Assembly: GCF_002954225.1 (NCBI RefSeq)
Contig: NZ_PPTH01000018.1
Coordinates: forward strand, 372,001-436,000
DNA length: 64,000 nt
Source of the DNA: Arthrobacter ruber
Lineage (GTDB): Bacteria > Actinomycetota > Actinomycetes > Actinomycetales > Micrococcaceae
Direction of reading: 5' to 3'
Part shown: one piece after another, positions 15,337 through 23,818 of the stretch
Position numbering within the stretch: position 1 is the stretch's first letter
How the letters are laid out: every line of letters begins with the position of its first letter
Program-made: the position numbers and the translations under genes
The notes under the pieces: model-generated
Database searches by the model: none
What the model was told of the DNA's origin: nothing
Seen by the model: only the letters and a program-made list of their open reading frames with translations

Positions 15337-17253
15337 CTACCACTGCTCGGACTGGGCGCTGGAACGTCCCGAGCCGGCTCCGGCACCCTTGCCCTGGCGG
15401 GGCTTGCGGTTCGCCTCGCCCGAGAACCGGGTGTCGCCGTCGCGCTTCGGGAAATCCTTCTTGAAGGGCTTCTTGAACTCGCCCGCACCGCGGTTGCCTG
15501 CGGGCTTGCGGCCCTTGTCGAGCTCGAGGTGGATGAGCTCGCCACCGATGCGCGTCTTGGACAGCGCACGCAGCTGGTCCTTGGAGAGGTCAGCCGGCAG
15601 CTCCACCAGGCTGTGGTCCGCACGGATGTCGATGCCGCCGATCTGCGCGGACGAGATACCGCCCTCGTTCGCGATGGCACCGACGATCGAGCCCGGCATC
15701 ACGCGCTGGCGACGACCCACCGCGATGCGGTAGGTGGCGTTGCCCTCGGTGAGAGTGCGCGTGGGGCCACGCGACCCGAACGCGTCCTTGCGGCCCTCGG
15801 AGCGCTCACGCTGCCCGGCGGGCGCCACAGGGATGTCCTGCACGAGGATCGGCTGGCCACCCTGCGCCATGACGGCCAGTGCAGCAGCGATCTCCGCAGC
15901 GGGCACGTCGTGCTCCTGCTCGTAGTTCGCGATCAGTTCGCGGAACAGGGACACGTCCTCCGTGGCGAGCGTCTGCGTGATCTTCTCCGCGAACTTGCCG
16001 AGGCGCAGCTCATTGATCGTTGCCGTGGAGGGCAGCTGCATCTGCTCGACGGGCTGGCGCGTGGCCTTCTCGATCGAACGCAGCAGGTACTTCTCGCGCG
16101 GCGTGATGAAGAGGATCGCGTCGCCCGAACGGCCCGCACGGCCCGTGCGGCCGATGCGGTGCACGTAGGACTCGGTGTCGTGCGGGATGTCGTAGTTCAC
16201 GACGAGCGAGATGCGCTCCACATCGAGGCCACGGGCGGCGACGTCCGTGGCGACGAGGATGTCGATCTTGCCTTCACGCAGGGCCTCGACGGTGCGCTCA
16301 CGCTGCTGCTGGGGGATGTCTCCGTTGATGGCTGCAGCCGAGAAGCCCCGTGAACGCAACTTGTCCGCCAGGTCTTCGGTAGCCATCTTGGTGCGGACGA
16401 AGGCGATGATGCCGTCGTAGTCCTCCACCTCGAGGATGCGGGTCATCGCGTCCAGCTTGTGCGGGCCCATGACCTGCAGGTAGCGCTGGCGCGTGTTGGT
16501 GCCCGTCGTGGTCTTGCCCTTGACCGAGATCTCGGCCGGATCGTTCAGGTACTTCTTGGCGATGCGGCGGATGGCGGGGGGCATGGTCGCGGAGAACAGT
16601 GCAACCTGCTTCTCCGCCGGCGTCGAGGAGAGGATCTTCTCGACATCCTCGGCGAAGCCCATGCGCAGCATCTCGTCGGCCTCGTCGAGCACCACGTACT
16701 CGAGGTTGGAGAGATCCAGTGATCCCTTCTCGATGTGGTCGATCACGCGGCCGGGGGTGCCCACGACGACCTGCGCACCGCGGCGCAGCCCGGTGAGCTG
16801 GGGACCGTAGGGCGATCCACCGTAGACGGGCAGGACGGTGAAGCCCTCCATGTGCTTGGCGTAGGACGTGAAGGCCTCGGCCACCTGCAGTGCGAGCTCA
16901 CGGGTTGGTGCGAGCACCAGGACCTGCGTGTTCTTGCTGGGGCCGCCGTTGACGTCGGCGAGCTCGGCCATCTTCGACAGCGCGGGGATGGCGAACGCGG
17001 CGGTCTTGCCGGTACCGGTCTGCGCGAGGCCGACGACGTCCCGGCCCTCGAGCAGCGCGGGGATCGTGGCGGCCTGGATGGGCGAGGGCGTCTCGTAACC
17101 GACGTCGGACAGGGCCGCGAGGACGCGGCCGTCGAGGTTCAGGTCGGTGAAGCGGACGGTGACGGCGTCGTCGGACTCGACGGCGGGAACCGCTGCGGTC
17201 GACTCGGCGTCAGGAGTGATGTCGGTGGTGTTCTCGGACAGGTTTTCAGGCAC
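15337..17253 (-). CDS. deaD: DEAD-box RNA helicase (DeaD/CsdA type)
   Basis: 638 residues from GTG at 17253, preceded by GGAGGA eight bases upstream; the frame is open further but without support. Helicase motifs appear in order: FTDLNL...TPSPIQ (Q motif), AQTGTGKT (about 77-84), PTRELALQ, TPGRVIDH, DEAD, SAT, RGLD, HRIGRTGRAGRSG. Residues after ~480 form a DbpA-type RNA-binding domain (YRIAVGRRQRVMPGSIVGAI), and the Arg/Lys/Gly-rich tail is typical of the class. Such enzymes unwind rRNA and mRNA structures in ribosome assembly and cold adaptation. A ~330-bp leader precedes the gene. Confidence 0.95.
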   Translation of the reverse strand: MPENLSENTTDITPDAESTAAVPAVESDDAVTVRFTDLNLDGRVLAALSDVGYETPSPIQAATIPALLEGRDVVGLAQTGTGKTAAFAIPALSKMAELADVNGGPSKNTQVLVLAPTRELALQVAEAFTSYAKHMEGFTVLPVYGGSPYGPQLTGLRRGAQVVVGTPGRVIDHIEKGSLDLSNLEYVVLDEADEMLRMGFAEDVEKILSSTPAEKQVALFSATMPPAIRRIAKKYLNDPAEISVKGKTTTGTNTRQRYLQVMGPHKLDAMTRILEVEDYDGIIAFVRTKMATEDLADKLRSRGFSAAAINGDIPQQQRERTVEALREGKIDILVATDVAARGLDVERISLVVNYDIPHDTESYVHRIGRTGRAGRSGDAILFITPREKYLLRSIEKATRQPVEQMQLPSTATINELRLGKFAEKITQTLATEDVSLFRELIANYEQEHDVPAAEIAAALAVMAQGGQPILVQDIPVAPAGQRERSEGRKDAFGSRGPTRTLTEGNATYRIAVGRRQRVMPGSIVGAIANEGGISSAQIGGIDIRADHSLVELPADLSKDQLRALSKTRIGGELIHLELDKGRKPAGNRGAGEFKKPFKKDFPKRDGDTRFSGEANRKPRQGKGAGAGSGRSSAQSEQW

Positions 17254-17581
17254 GGGAAGAGTCCTCCAGGTAGGTGCCGGACGGCCTGGCGGGAGACCGC
17301 AGGGCCGAATGAACATAGAAATCCGGCACTGTTTCAATCCCGCGGCAGGACTTCCTGTCACACCTGCTCGCTGCTCTCTCAGCAGTGATGTGTGACTTTT
17401 CTTCTAGCCGGCGCTCCCTGATGAATCTGCTCGCGAGTCTGCGCTCCGAGCCCCAACACAACCAATCCGGCCCAAGGGGCGGACGTAAAGGGAATACCGG
17501 TGTGGGGGATGGAACAAGTCTACGGCACACCCGCTCCATCCGCGGACGGGGGACGACCACGGACAGGTGATGTTCGGCACG
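17254..17581. promoter_or_regulatory. Leader and promoter region of the helicase gene
   Basis: No gene is seen in this interval between the MOSC gene and deaD. Cold-inducible helicase genes often have long structured leaders. The length fits, but I see no named motif. Confidence 0.35.
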
Positions 17582-18247
17582 TCAGGCCGAAGGGGCCACC
17601 TGCGACGTCCTCAGCCCCTGCAGGGCCGCCTTGCGCACCTGCGGGGTGAGGGCGAAGTGTCCCGCGGCCGCGGCATCGAGCAGGATACGGGCCTGTTCCT
17701 CGTCGAGGCCCCCGTACACCTGGGCAGCCGTGATGCCGTGGGCGGGGACGACGACCCGGCGGATGGCATCGCCCGCCGTGATGCTGCCCTTCGTCACGAC
17801 ACTGAGGTACGTGCCCACGCGGTTGGCCTCGGCGAAGCGCCGGACCCATGACCGCTCCCCCAGGTACCGCGCGAAATTCACGCAGGGGGTACGCGGCATG
17901 GTCACCTCGAGCACCACCTGCTCACCGACGGCCCAGCGCTCACCGATCACGGCCCGGGAGGCGTCGATCCCTGCCACCCGGAGGTTCTCCCCGAAGAGGC
18001 CCGGCCGGACGTCGCGTCCCAGTTCGCGGGCCCAGAAATCGGCGTCGTCCTGCGCATAGGCGTAAAGGGCCTTCGTGGCACCGCCGTGGTGCTTGCGGCT
18101 GGCCTGGATGTCGCCGGTGAGCCCCAGCGGATGCACGTTCACCGGGCCCTGGATCGGGCGCTTGTCGATGGCCGTCACGCCGGTGGCGTCCTTCGTGGGC
18201 AGCAACTCGTGCACGCGACAGACTGCCAGGAGGGTGCCAGTGGTCAT
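17582..18247 (-). CDS. MOSC-domain protein (YiiM-like)
   Basis: 221 residues from ATG at 18247; an upstream start at 18256 is possible. The sequence follows the YiiM pattern: KRPIQGPVNVHPLGLTGD, then GATKALYAYAQDD, GLFGENLRVAGID, then the MOSC Cys in MPRTPCVNFARYLG. MOSC proteins bind or transfer a Cys-linked sulfur near molybdenum cofactor. The YiiM branch reduces N-hydroxylated compounds with a molybdenum cofactor. The C-terminal 3-alpha extension typical of the branch is present (GLDEEQARILLDAAAAGHFA). Single gene, cytosolic. Confidence 0.85.
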   Translation of the reverse strand: MTTGTLLAVCRVHELLPTKDATGVTAIDKRPIQGPVNVHPLGLTGDIQASRKHHGGATKALYAYAQDDADFWARELGRDVRPGLFGENLRVAGIDASRAVIGERWAVGEQVVLEVTMPRTPCVNFARYLGERSWVRRFAEANRVGTYLSVVTKGSITAGDAIRRVVVPAHGITAAQVYGGLDEEQARILLDAAAAGHFALTPQVRKAALQGLRTSQVAPSA

Positions 18248-18290
18248 GGCGACCATCCTATGCGGCGTCGCGCGCTCCCGGTCCGCCCTG

Positions 18291-18965
18291 TCACGGTTCG
18301 AAGCGGTAGCCCATACCGCTCTCAGTGACGAAGTAGCGGGGAGCGCCCGGGTCGCGCTCGAGCTTCTTGCGCAGCTGCGCCATGTAGACGCGGAGGTACT
18401 GCACGTCCTTGGCGTAGGCGGGCCCCCACACGTCCAGCAGCAGTTGCTGCTGCGAGACGAGCCTGCCCGGGTGCGCGATCAGCCGGTCGACGATCTTCCA
18501 CTCGGTGGGCGTCAGCCGGACGTCCTTCCCGTCCCTGACCACGCGCCGCGCCCCGGCGTCGAGGGTGAAGTCGGGGGTCTCGATGACGGGCGCATCGGCC
18601 TCGACGGCGGCCCGCCGTGCTGCCGCCCGGAGCCGCGCCAGCAGTTCGTCGAGGCCGAAGGGCTTCGTCACGTAGTCGTCGGCGCCGGCGTCGAGGGCCT
18701 CCACCTTGTCCTGTGACCCGTGCCGGGCCGACAGCACGATGATGTGCACCTGGGACCAGCCACGGATCCGGCGGATGACCTCCACGCCGTCGAGGTCGGG
18801 CAGCCCCAGGTCCAGCACGATGATGTCCGGATGGTGCTCGGACGCCGCCGCCAGGGCGGTCTCGCCGTCGACCGCCGCCACGCACTGGTAGCCGTAGGCG
18901 CGCAGGTTGATCTCGAGCGCGCGGAGGAGCTGCGGTTCGTCGTCGACCACCAGGACGCGGGTCAC
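18291..18965 (-). CDS. kdpE: KdpE-like OmpR-family response regulator
   Basis: 224 residues. The receiver is complete: VLVVDDEPQ (Asp8, Asp9), phospho-acceptor Asp52 in IIVLDLGLPD, and Lys101 in YVTKPFG. A winged-helix OmpR domain follows (RLTPTEWKIVDRLIAHPGRL...VDVWGP-like, then YLRVYMAQLRKKLE, SGMGYRFEP). The GTG start at 18965 overlaps the kinase stop by four bases (GTGA), so the two are translationally coupled. Sequence style is that of KdpE, which activates the potassium pump operon kdpFABC. No kdp pump genes are present in this window. Confidence 0.9.
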   Translation of the reverse strand: MTRVLVVDDEPQLLRALEINLRAYGYQCVAAVDGETALAAASEHHPDIIVLDLGLPDLDGVEVIRRIRGWSQVHIIVLSARHGSQDKVEALDAGADDYVTKPFGLDELLARLRAAARRAAVEADAPVIETPDFTLDAGARRVVRDGKDVRLTPTEWKIVDRLIAHPGRLVSQQQLLLDVWGPAYAKDVQYLRVYMAQLRKKLERDPGAPRYFVTESGMGYRFEP

Positions 18966-20566
18966 TGGCCGGCTCCCGTCGAGATGGGCAGGCGGATCAC
19001 GAGGGTCAGGCCGCCGCCCGGCGTCTGCTCGGCGTCGAGCACTCCGCCCATTACCTCGGTGAACCCCTTGGCCACGGCCAGGCCGAGCCCTACACCGGCT
19101 CCCGATGGGGCGTCGTCGAGGCGCTGGAACGGGCGGAACATGGCAGCGACGTCGTCCCTGGACACACCGTGCCCGTGGTCGATCACCCGCAGCTCGCTGG
19201 CCGGGAAACCGTTGACGAGGGCCTTGCCGGTGCCTCCGACGGACGCGGTCACCTCGATCGGCGCGTCGGGCGCGTATTTCACCGCGTTCTCCACGATGTT
19301 CGCCAGCACGCGCTCCAGCAGACCGGGATCGGCTTCGATGGCCGGCAGGTTCGGCGGGATCGTGACGCGGACGCGGTCCCCGGACACGTTCGCGAGCGCT
19401 GGCCCGACGACGTCGGACCACCGCAGCGGGCGCACGTGCGGGTTCACGGCGTCACCCGTGATGCGCGACATGTCGAGCAGGTTGTTGACCAGCGCGTCGA
19501 GCCGGTCGGAGTAGTCCTCGATGGTCGCGAGCAGCTCGTCCTCGTCCTCCTGGGAGAAGGTGACGTCCGGCGAACGGAGGCTGCTCACGGCGAGCTTGAT
19601 GCCGGCCAGCGGGGTGCGGAGGTCGTGGGAGACCGAGCGCAGGATCGCCGTGCGCATGACGTTGCCCTCGACGAGCCTGCGGTTGGTCCGGGTGCTCGCG
19701 AGGAGTTCCTGGCGCTGGAGCATCGACCGCAGCTGCCCGGCGAAGGCGGTGAGCAGACCGCGATCCCGTGCCGACAGCTGGTGTCCGTACAGCGCGAGGA
19801 CGAAACCGCCGTCGACCGGCTCCGTGGTCGTGGCGCCCTCCAGGGTCCAGCGGTCGGCCGGGGCCCCGGGGTGAGGACGGACGGTGCTCCCGCTGCGCGG
19901 GTGCGCGATCGCCTCCCGACCCGGCCGGGTGCTGCTGGGCGGCGGCCCGCTCTCCCCACTGAGTGGCGGCGCGTCCTCGGCGCGGACGGCGAGGGCCGTA
20001 CGCTCCATCGCGCCTGCTGGTGCCGCCGGGCCGCCGGCGTCGTCGCCCACCGGTTCTGCCGGTCCGAACAGGGCCACCGCATCGACGTCGAACTGGCTCT
20101 GGACGTGGCGCAGGAAACCCTGCAGCGTGTCCTCCTCCGCCAGGGCCCCCCGCGCCAGCTCACCGAGCAACCCGGCCTCCTGCTGGGCCAGGACCGCTTC
20201 GCGCGAGCGGCGTGCCGAGAGCCCGACGACGAGCGACACCGTCACCGCGACGGCGATGAAGATCAGCACCGTGATCACGTTCTCGGGATCGGAGATCTCG
20301 AGCGAGCCGAAGGGCTCCGTGGAGGTGTAGATCAGGATGACGCTGCTCCACAGCGCTGCCAGCAGCGCGGACCAGAGCCCTCCGATCAGCGCGACGGCGA
20401 TGACGCCCGCGAGCTGGAAGAGGACGTCGACGGCGAGCAGCGAGTTGCCCGCCGAGAACACTGCTGCCTCGAGCAGCAGGGGCAGGACGAGCGCGACGGC
20501 GCAGCCCGCGACGACGCGCGGTCGGCTGACGGGAGCCGCGAGGGTGCGCCGGGCCGCCGGGTCCAT
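18962..20566 (-). CDS. KdpD-like sensor histidine kinase lacking the N-terminal KdpD domain
   Basis: 534 residues. A DUF4118-type four-helix membrane domain (about 18-118) is followed by a GAF-like region with a Pro/Ser/Arg-rich insert (about 195-240). The HisKA domain has phospho-acceptor His314 in SVSHDLRTPLAG, and the ATPase domain has NIVENAVKYAP and GAGVGLGLAVAKG. Classical KdpD is near 850-900 residues and begins with a Walker-containing KdpD domain and a Usp domain; both are missing here. Its start shares a base with the GT87 stop (TGATG) and its end overlaps kdpE, so GT87-kinase-regulator form one operon. What it senses is not known. Confidence 0.85.
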   Translation of the reverse strand: MDPAARRTLAAPVSRPRVVAGCAVALVLPLLLEAAVFSAGNSLLAVDVLFQLAGVIAVALIGGLWSALLAALWSSVILIYTSTEPFGSLEISDPENVITVLIFIAVAVTVSLVVGLSARRSREAVLAQQEAGLLGELARGALAEEDTLQGFLRHVQSQFDVDAVALFGPAEPVGDDAGGPAAPAGAMERTALAVRAEDAPPLSGESGPPPSSTRPGREAIAHPRSGSTVRPHPGAPADRWTLEGATTTEPVDGGFVLALYGHQLSARDRGLLTAFAGQLRSMLQRQELLASTRTNRRLVEGNVMRTAILRSVSHDLRTPLAGIKLAVSSLRSPDVTFSQEDEDELLATIEDYSDRLDALVNNLLDMSRITGDAVNPHVRPLRWSDVVGPALANVSGDRVRVTIPPNLPAIEADPGLLERVLANIVENAVKYAPDAPIEVTASVGGTGKALVNGFPASELRVIDHGHGVSRDDVAAMFRPFQRLDDAPSGAGVGLGLAVAKGFTEVMGGVLDAEQTPGGGLTLVIRLPISTGAGQ

Positions 20567-21921
20567 CAGAGGGTGCGGGGGCCGGGGACGTCAGGGTGGC
20601 GTCCGATGGCGGTCGCCCGCGTCCGCCCGACCGGCAGGGGCGCCCTGGCTCCGGCTGCTGATCCCCCCTCGACGGTCCCCGCACCGGGCCGGGCCTGCAG
20701 CGTGCGTGACAGCAGGACCCAGAAGACCGTGATCGCGAGCGCGCAGAACACTCCTGCGCTGGAGGCCATGAGCCAGCCGGTGGTCAGCTGGGAATTGAGG
20801 TCTCCGGCACCGAACAGCAGGCCGATCGTCTTCGGAGAGTAGATGAAGACCAGGAGGGTCACCACGAAGAGGGCGGCCGCCGTCGTCCGGTACGCCCGCA
20901 GCTCGGCGGGCAGCCCGCCGGCCTGGCCGGCGAGGACCGCCAGGACCACCACGATCCACACCCAGTGGTGGGACCACGAGATGGGCGAGATGAGCAGCAT
21001 GAGCAGCGCCGTCATCGCGATGGGCAGGAACCGGTCCCCGCGCCGCGTCGAGGTCCGGATGATGGACGCGGTGGCCGCGACGAGCAGGAGGGAGACCACG
21101 AGCCACGGGAGGGTGGAGGGGAAATCAGGCCCCAGGAAGTGGAGGATGGCGCCGCGGACCGAGAGGTTGTCGACATAGCCCTCGCCGCCGATCCGCCCCG
21201 TGTCGCGCAGCATCTGCAGCCAGTACGTCGTCGACTCGGCCGGCAGGAGGAGGAAACCGACCGCGATGGTGCCGAAGAATCCCGCCCCCATGGTGAACAG
21301 CTGCTTCCACTCGCCGCGCACGAGGAAGTACAGACCGAAGACCAGGGGTGTCAGCTTGATGCCGGCGGCGATCCCGGTGAGCAGGCCCGTCGGCATCCTC
21401 CGGTGAGGCCCCGAGAGGAGGTCGGCGGCGATCATGGCGAAGAGCAGGATGTTGACCTGGGAGAAGGCCATCGTCTCCCGCCACGGCCCGAGCAGGCAGA
21501 CCAGGCCGGTCCCTGCGACGGCCAGCGGCAGCGCCGTGGGGTGCGCCACCACGTCCCGCAGGGCACGGAAGCCGCCGAGGTACCGCATGACGAGCAGGGA
21601 CGTGGCGGCCGCGATGAGCACGGACAGACCTACGAAGAGCAGGGCCCCGGTCTCGGCGCTCACGAGCGTCAGGACGGTGAACGCCAGAGCCGCGAACGGC
21701 GGATACGTGAACAGGAGCGAGCCCTTGCCCTCACCGAAGGACCGCGTGTAGAGCGAGCCGTCGCCGTCGACCACCGACTGCCCGCCCATGCGGTAGACCC
21801 GGAAATCGAGACCGATGAAGTCGGCCCAGGCGAAGGCCCAGAGGCCGAGCGCCGCGGCCACGATCACCGAGGCGACGAGGCCCAGCGCCCGGACGGTCGC
21901 CGGGTTGCTGCGCTGGCTCAT
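20566..21921 (-). CDS. GT87-family (DUF2029) membrane mannosyltransferase-like protein
   Basis: 451 residues with about ten membrane helices. The N-terminus has the GT-C style first loop (GLDFRVYRMGGQSVVDGDGS, LFTYPPFAAL) typical of GT87 alpha-(1,2)-mannosyltransferases. WRETMAFSQVNILLFAMIA and SPISWSHHWVW match later conserved loops. Family members add mannose from polyprenyl-phosphate-mannose to lipoglycans at the outer membrane face. ATG at 21921 follows GGAAGGAAAG. Its stop overlaps the kinase start by one base, an unusual operon partner for a KdpDE-like pair. Confidence 0.85.
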   Translation of the reverse strand: MSQRSNPATVRALGLVASVIVAAALGLWAFAWADFIGLDFRVYRMGGQSVVDGDGSLYTRSFGEGKGSLLFTYPPFAALAFTVLTLVSAETGALLFVGLSVLIAAATSLLVMRYLGGFRALRDVVAHPTALPLAVAGTGLVCLLGPWRETMAFSQVNILLFAMIAADLLSGPHRRMPTGLLTGIAAGIKLTPLVFGLYFLVRGEWKQLFTMGAGFFGTIAVGFLLLPAESTTYWLQMLRDTGRIGGEGYVDNLSVRGAILHFLGPDFPSTLPWLVVSLLLVAATASIIRTSTRRGDRFLPIAMTALLMLLISPISWSHHWVWIVVVLAVLAGQAGGLPAELRAYRTTAAALFVVTLLVFIYSPKTIGLLFGAGDLNSQLTTGWLMASSAGVFCALAITVFWVLLSRTLQARPGAGTVEGGSAAGARAPLPVGRTRATAIGRHPDVPGPRTL

Positions 21922-22068
21922 ACTTTCCTTCCGGAGGACGTGGTGCTCGTACCGGCCCGGTGGGGCCCCGGGAACGGCTCATCCAGTGTAGGCATGGCGC
22001 CGGGCCACCTCCCGGGTGCGCGGTATGTTGGAAATCACTCTGCCCTCCCGTGAAAGGCCCATGCACCG

Positions 22069-23274
22069 ATGCCCTCCCCCAGCGGAACCACTCCCCCCGC
22101 GCGCGCCACAGCCATCACGAACGCGCACGTCGTCCCGATCGACGGCGAGCCGTTCGACGGCACCGTCGTCGTCGAGGACGGCCGCATCACCGCCCTCGGT
22201 GCGTCGGTCGCGGTACCCGACGGCGCCGACGTCATCGACGCGGGTGGCAAGTGGCTGCTCCCCGGCTTCGTCGACGCGCACGTCCACCTCGGCACGCACG
22301 AGGAGGGTGAGGGCGCGGCCGGCGACGACACCAACGAGATGACCGAGCCGAACACGGCCGGCGTCCGCGCGATCGACGCCATCAACCCCTACGACCCCGG
22401 GTTCGACGACGCCCTCGCCGGCGGCGTGACCACGGTCAACGTGAATCCCGGTTCCGGCAACCCGATCGGCGGCCTCGCCGTCGCCCTCCACACGCACGGA
22501 CGCTACCTCGAGGAGATGGTGCTCCGCTCCCCCAGCGGCCTGAAGTCCGCCCTCGGCGAGAACCCCAAGCGCGTGTACGGTGCCAAGAACAAGATGCCGT
22601 CCACCCGCCTCGGCACGGCGCTCGTGATCCGCGAGGCGTTCATGAAGGCCCAGAACTACATGGGCAAGGCCGAGGACAACGCCCGTGATCCGCACCTCGA
22701 GGCACTCGCCATGGTGCTGCGCCGCGAGATCCCCTGGCGCCAGCACGCACACCGCGCGGACGACATCGCGACAGCCCTGCGCATCGCCGACGAGTTCGGG
22801 TACGACCTCGTCCTCGACCACGGCACAGAGGCGCACCTGCTCGGTGACGTGCTGGCGGAACGCGGGACCCCCGTGCTGATCGGCCCCCTCTTCACCACGA
22901 AGTCCAAGGTGGAGCTGCGCGGCCGCTCGATCGCCAACCCGGGCAAGCTCGCGCGGGCGGGTGTGGAGATCTCGATCATCACCGACCACCCCGTCATCCC
23001 GATCAATTTCCTGGTGCACCAGGCCACCCTGGCGATCAAGGAGGGTCTGGACCGGGAGACGGCGCTGCGCTCGATCACGATCAACCCCGCGAAGGTCCTC
23101 GGGCTCGCCGACCGCCTCGGGTCGCTCGCCGTCGGCAAGGACGCGGACCTGGTGCTGTGGAGCGGCGACCCGCTCGACGTCATGCAGCGCGCCCTGCAGG
23201 TGTGGATCAGCGGCACGGAGGTCTACTCCTACGACGTCGAGACCCGCAGCGGCACCGTCGCTCCTCGGGGCTAG
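22069..23274 (+). CDS. Amidohydrolase (imidazolonepropionase-like)
   Basis: 401 residues with the metal-dependent amidohydrolase layout. An N-terminal beta-sandwich ([20 protein letters not shown]) leads to the metal site DAHVHLG, later His residues in [11 protein letters not shown] and [17 protein letters not shown], and the catalytic Asp in [11 protein letters not shown]. The tail closes with the usual [19 protein letters not shown]. The subgroup ([28 protein letters not shown]) is the imidazolonepropionase-related one whose substrate is mostly unknown. ATG at 22069 follows AAAGG. A small membrane protein gene lies 9 bp downstream. Confidence 0.9.
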   Translation: MPSPSGTTPPARATAITNAHVVPIDGEPFDGTVVVEDGRITALGASVAVPDGADVIDAGGKWLLPGFVDAHVHLGTHEEGEGAAGDDTNEMTEPNTAGVRAIDAINPYDPGFDDALAGGVTTVNVNPGSGNPIGGLAVALHTHGRYLEEMVLRSPSGLKSALGENPKRVYGAKNKMPSTRLGTALVIREAFMKAQNYMGKAEDNARDPHLEALAMVLRREIPWRQHAHRADDIATALRIADEFGYDLVLDHGTEAHLLGDVLAERGTPVLIGPLFTTKSKVELRGRSIANPGKLARAGVEISIITDHPVIPINFLVHQATLAIKEGLDRETALRSITINPAKVLGLADRLGSLAVGKDADLVLWSGDPLDVMQRALQVWISGTEVYSYDVETRSGTVAPRG

Positions 23275-23283
23275 GCGCCACCC

Positions 23284-23700
23284 TTGCCGAAGCTCCTGCC
23301 ACCGCGGCCGTTCACGCTGCGCGCCGCGATCGTCCTGTGGCTCGCGGTCGCGCTGCTCCTGCTCGTCGCAGCGGGCACGTTCATCACCTCGGCCGCCGTG
23401 CAGGACCTCGACCGCGCGGGGTTCATCGGACTCGGTGCGCTCTTCGGGGCGCTCGCCGTCCTCCAGCTGCTCCTCCTGCTCCCGCTGCGGCGGGGCAGGA
23501 GGAGCGCCCGGGAGGTCCTGAGCACCATCGGCATCATCGTCGGCGTCCCGATCATCGTGCGCGGGACGCCCGGGCTGTCCCTGATCGCCGGGGCGATGCT
23601 GGTCGCGGTACTGCTCATGTGGCTGCCGCAGAGCAGCGACTACTTCCAGCTGACCCAGCCGAAGGCCAGGAAGCGCTTCCGCCTGCCGGGCGCGCGCTGA
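23284..23700 (+). CDS. Small membrane protein, unknown function
   Basis: 138 residues with four predicted helices: AAIVLWLAVALLLLVAAGTF, GLGALFGALAVLQLLLLLPL, VLSTIGIIVGVPIIV, LIAGAMLVAVLLMWLP. The C-terminal basic tail is cytosolic. The start is TTG at 23284; no other start in the frame keeps the first helix intact. It lies 9 bp after the amidohydrolase and is probably co-transcribed. No family is recognised. Confidence 0.75.
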   Translation: MPKLLPPRPFTLRAAIVLWLAVALLLLVAAGTFITSAAVQDLDRAGFIGLGALFGALAVLQLLLLLPLRRGRRSAREVLSTIGIIVGVPIIVRGTPGLSLIAGAMLVAVLLMWLPQSSDYFQLTQPKARKRFRLPGAR

Positions 23701-23818
23701 CCCGCGGCTGCATCCCCGAGCCGACCCGTCGATGAACAGCCGATGGACAGCAGGTAAATTAGTGTTGAACGAGTAGCAGAGCGCTACTGGGCTCCCATGC
23801 GCCCCGGGGACGGGTCGG

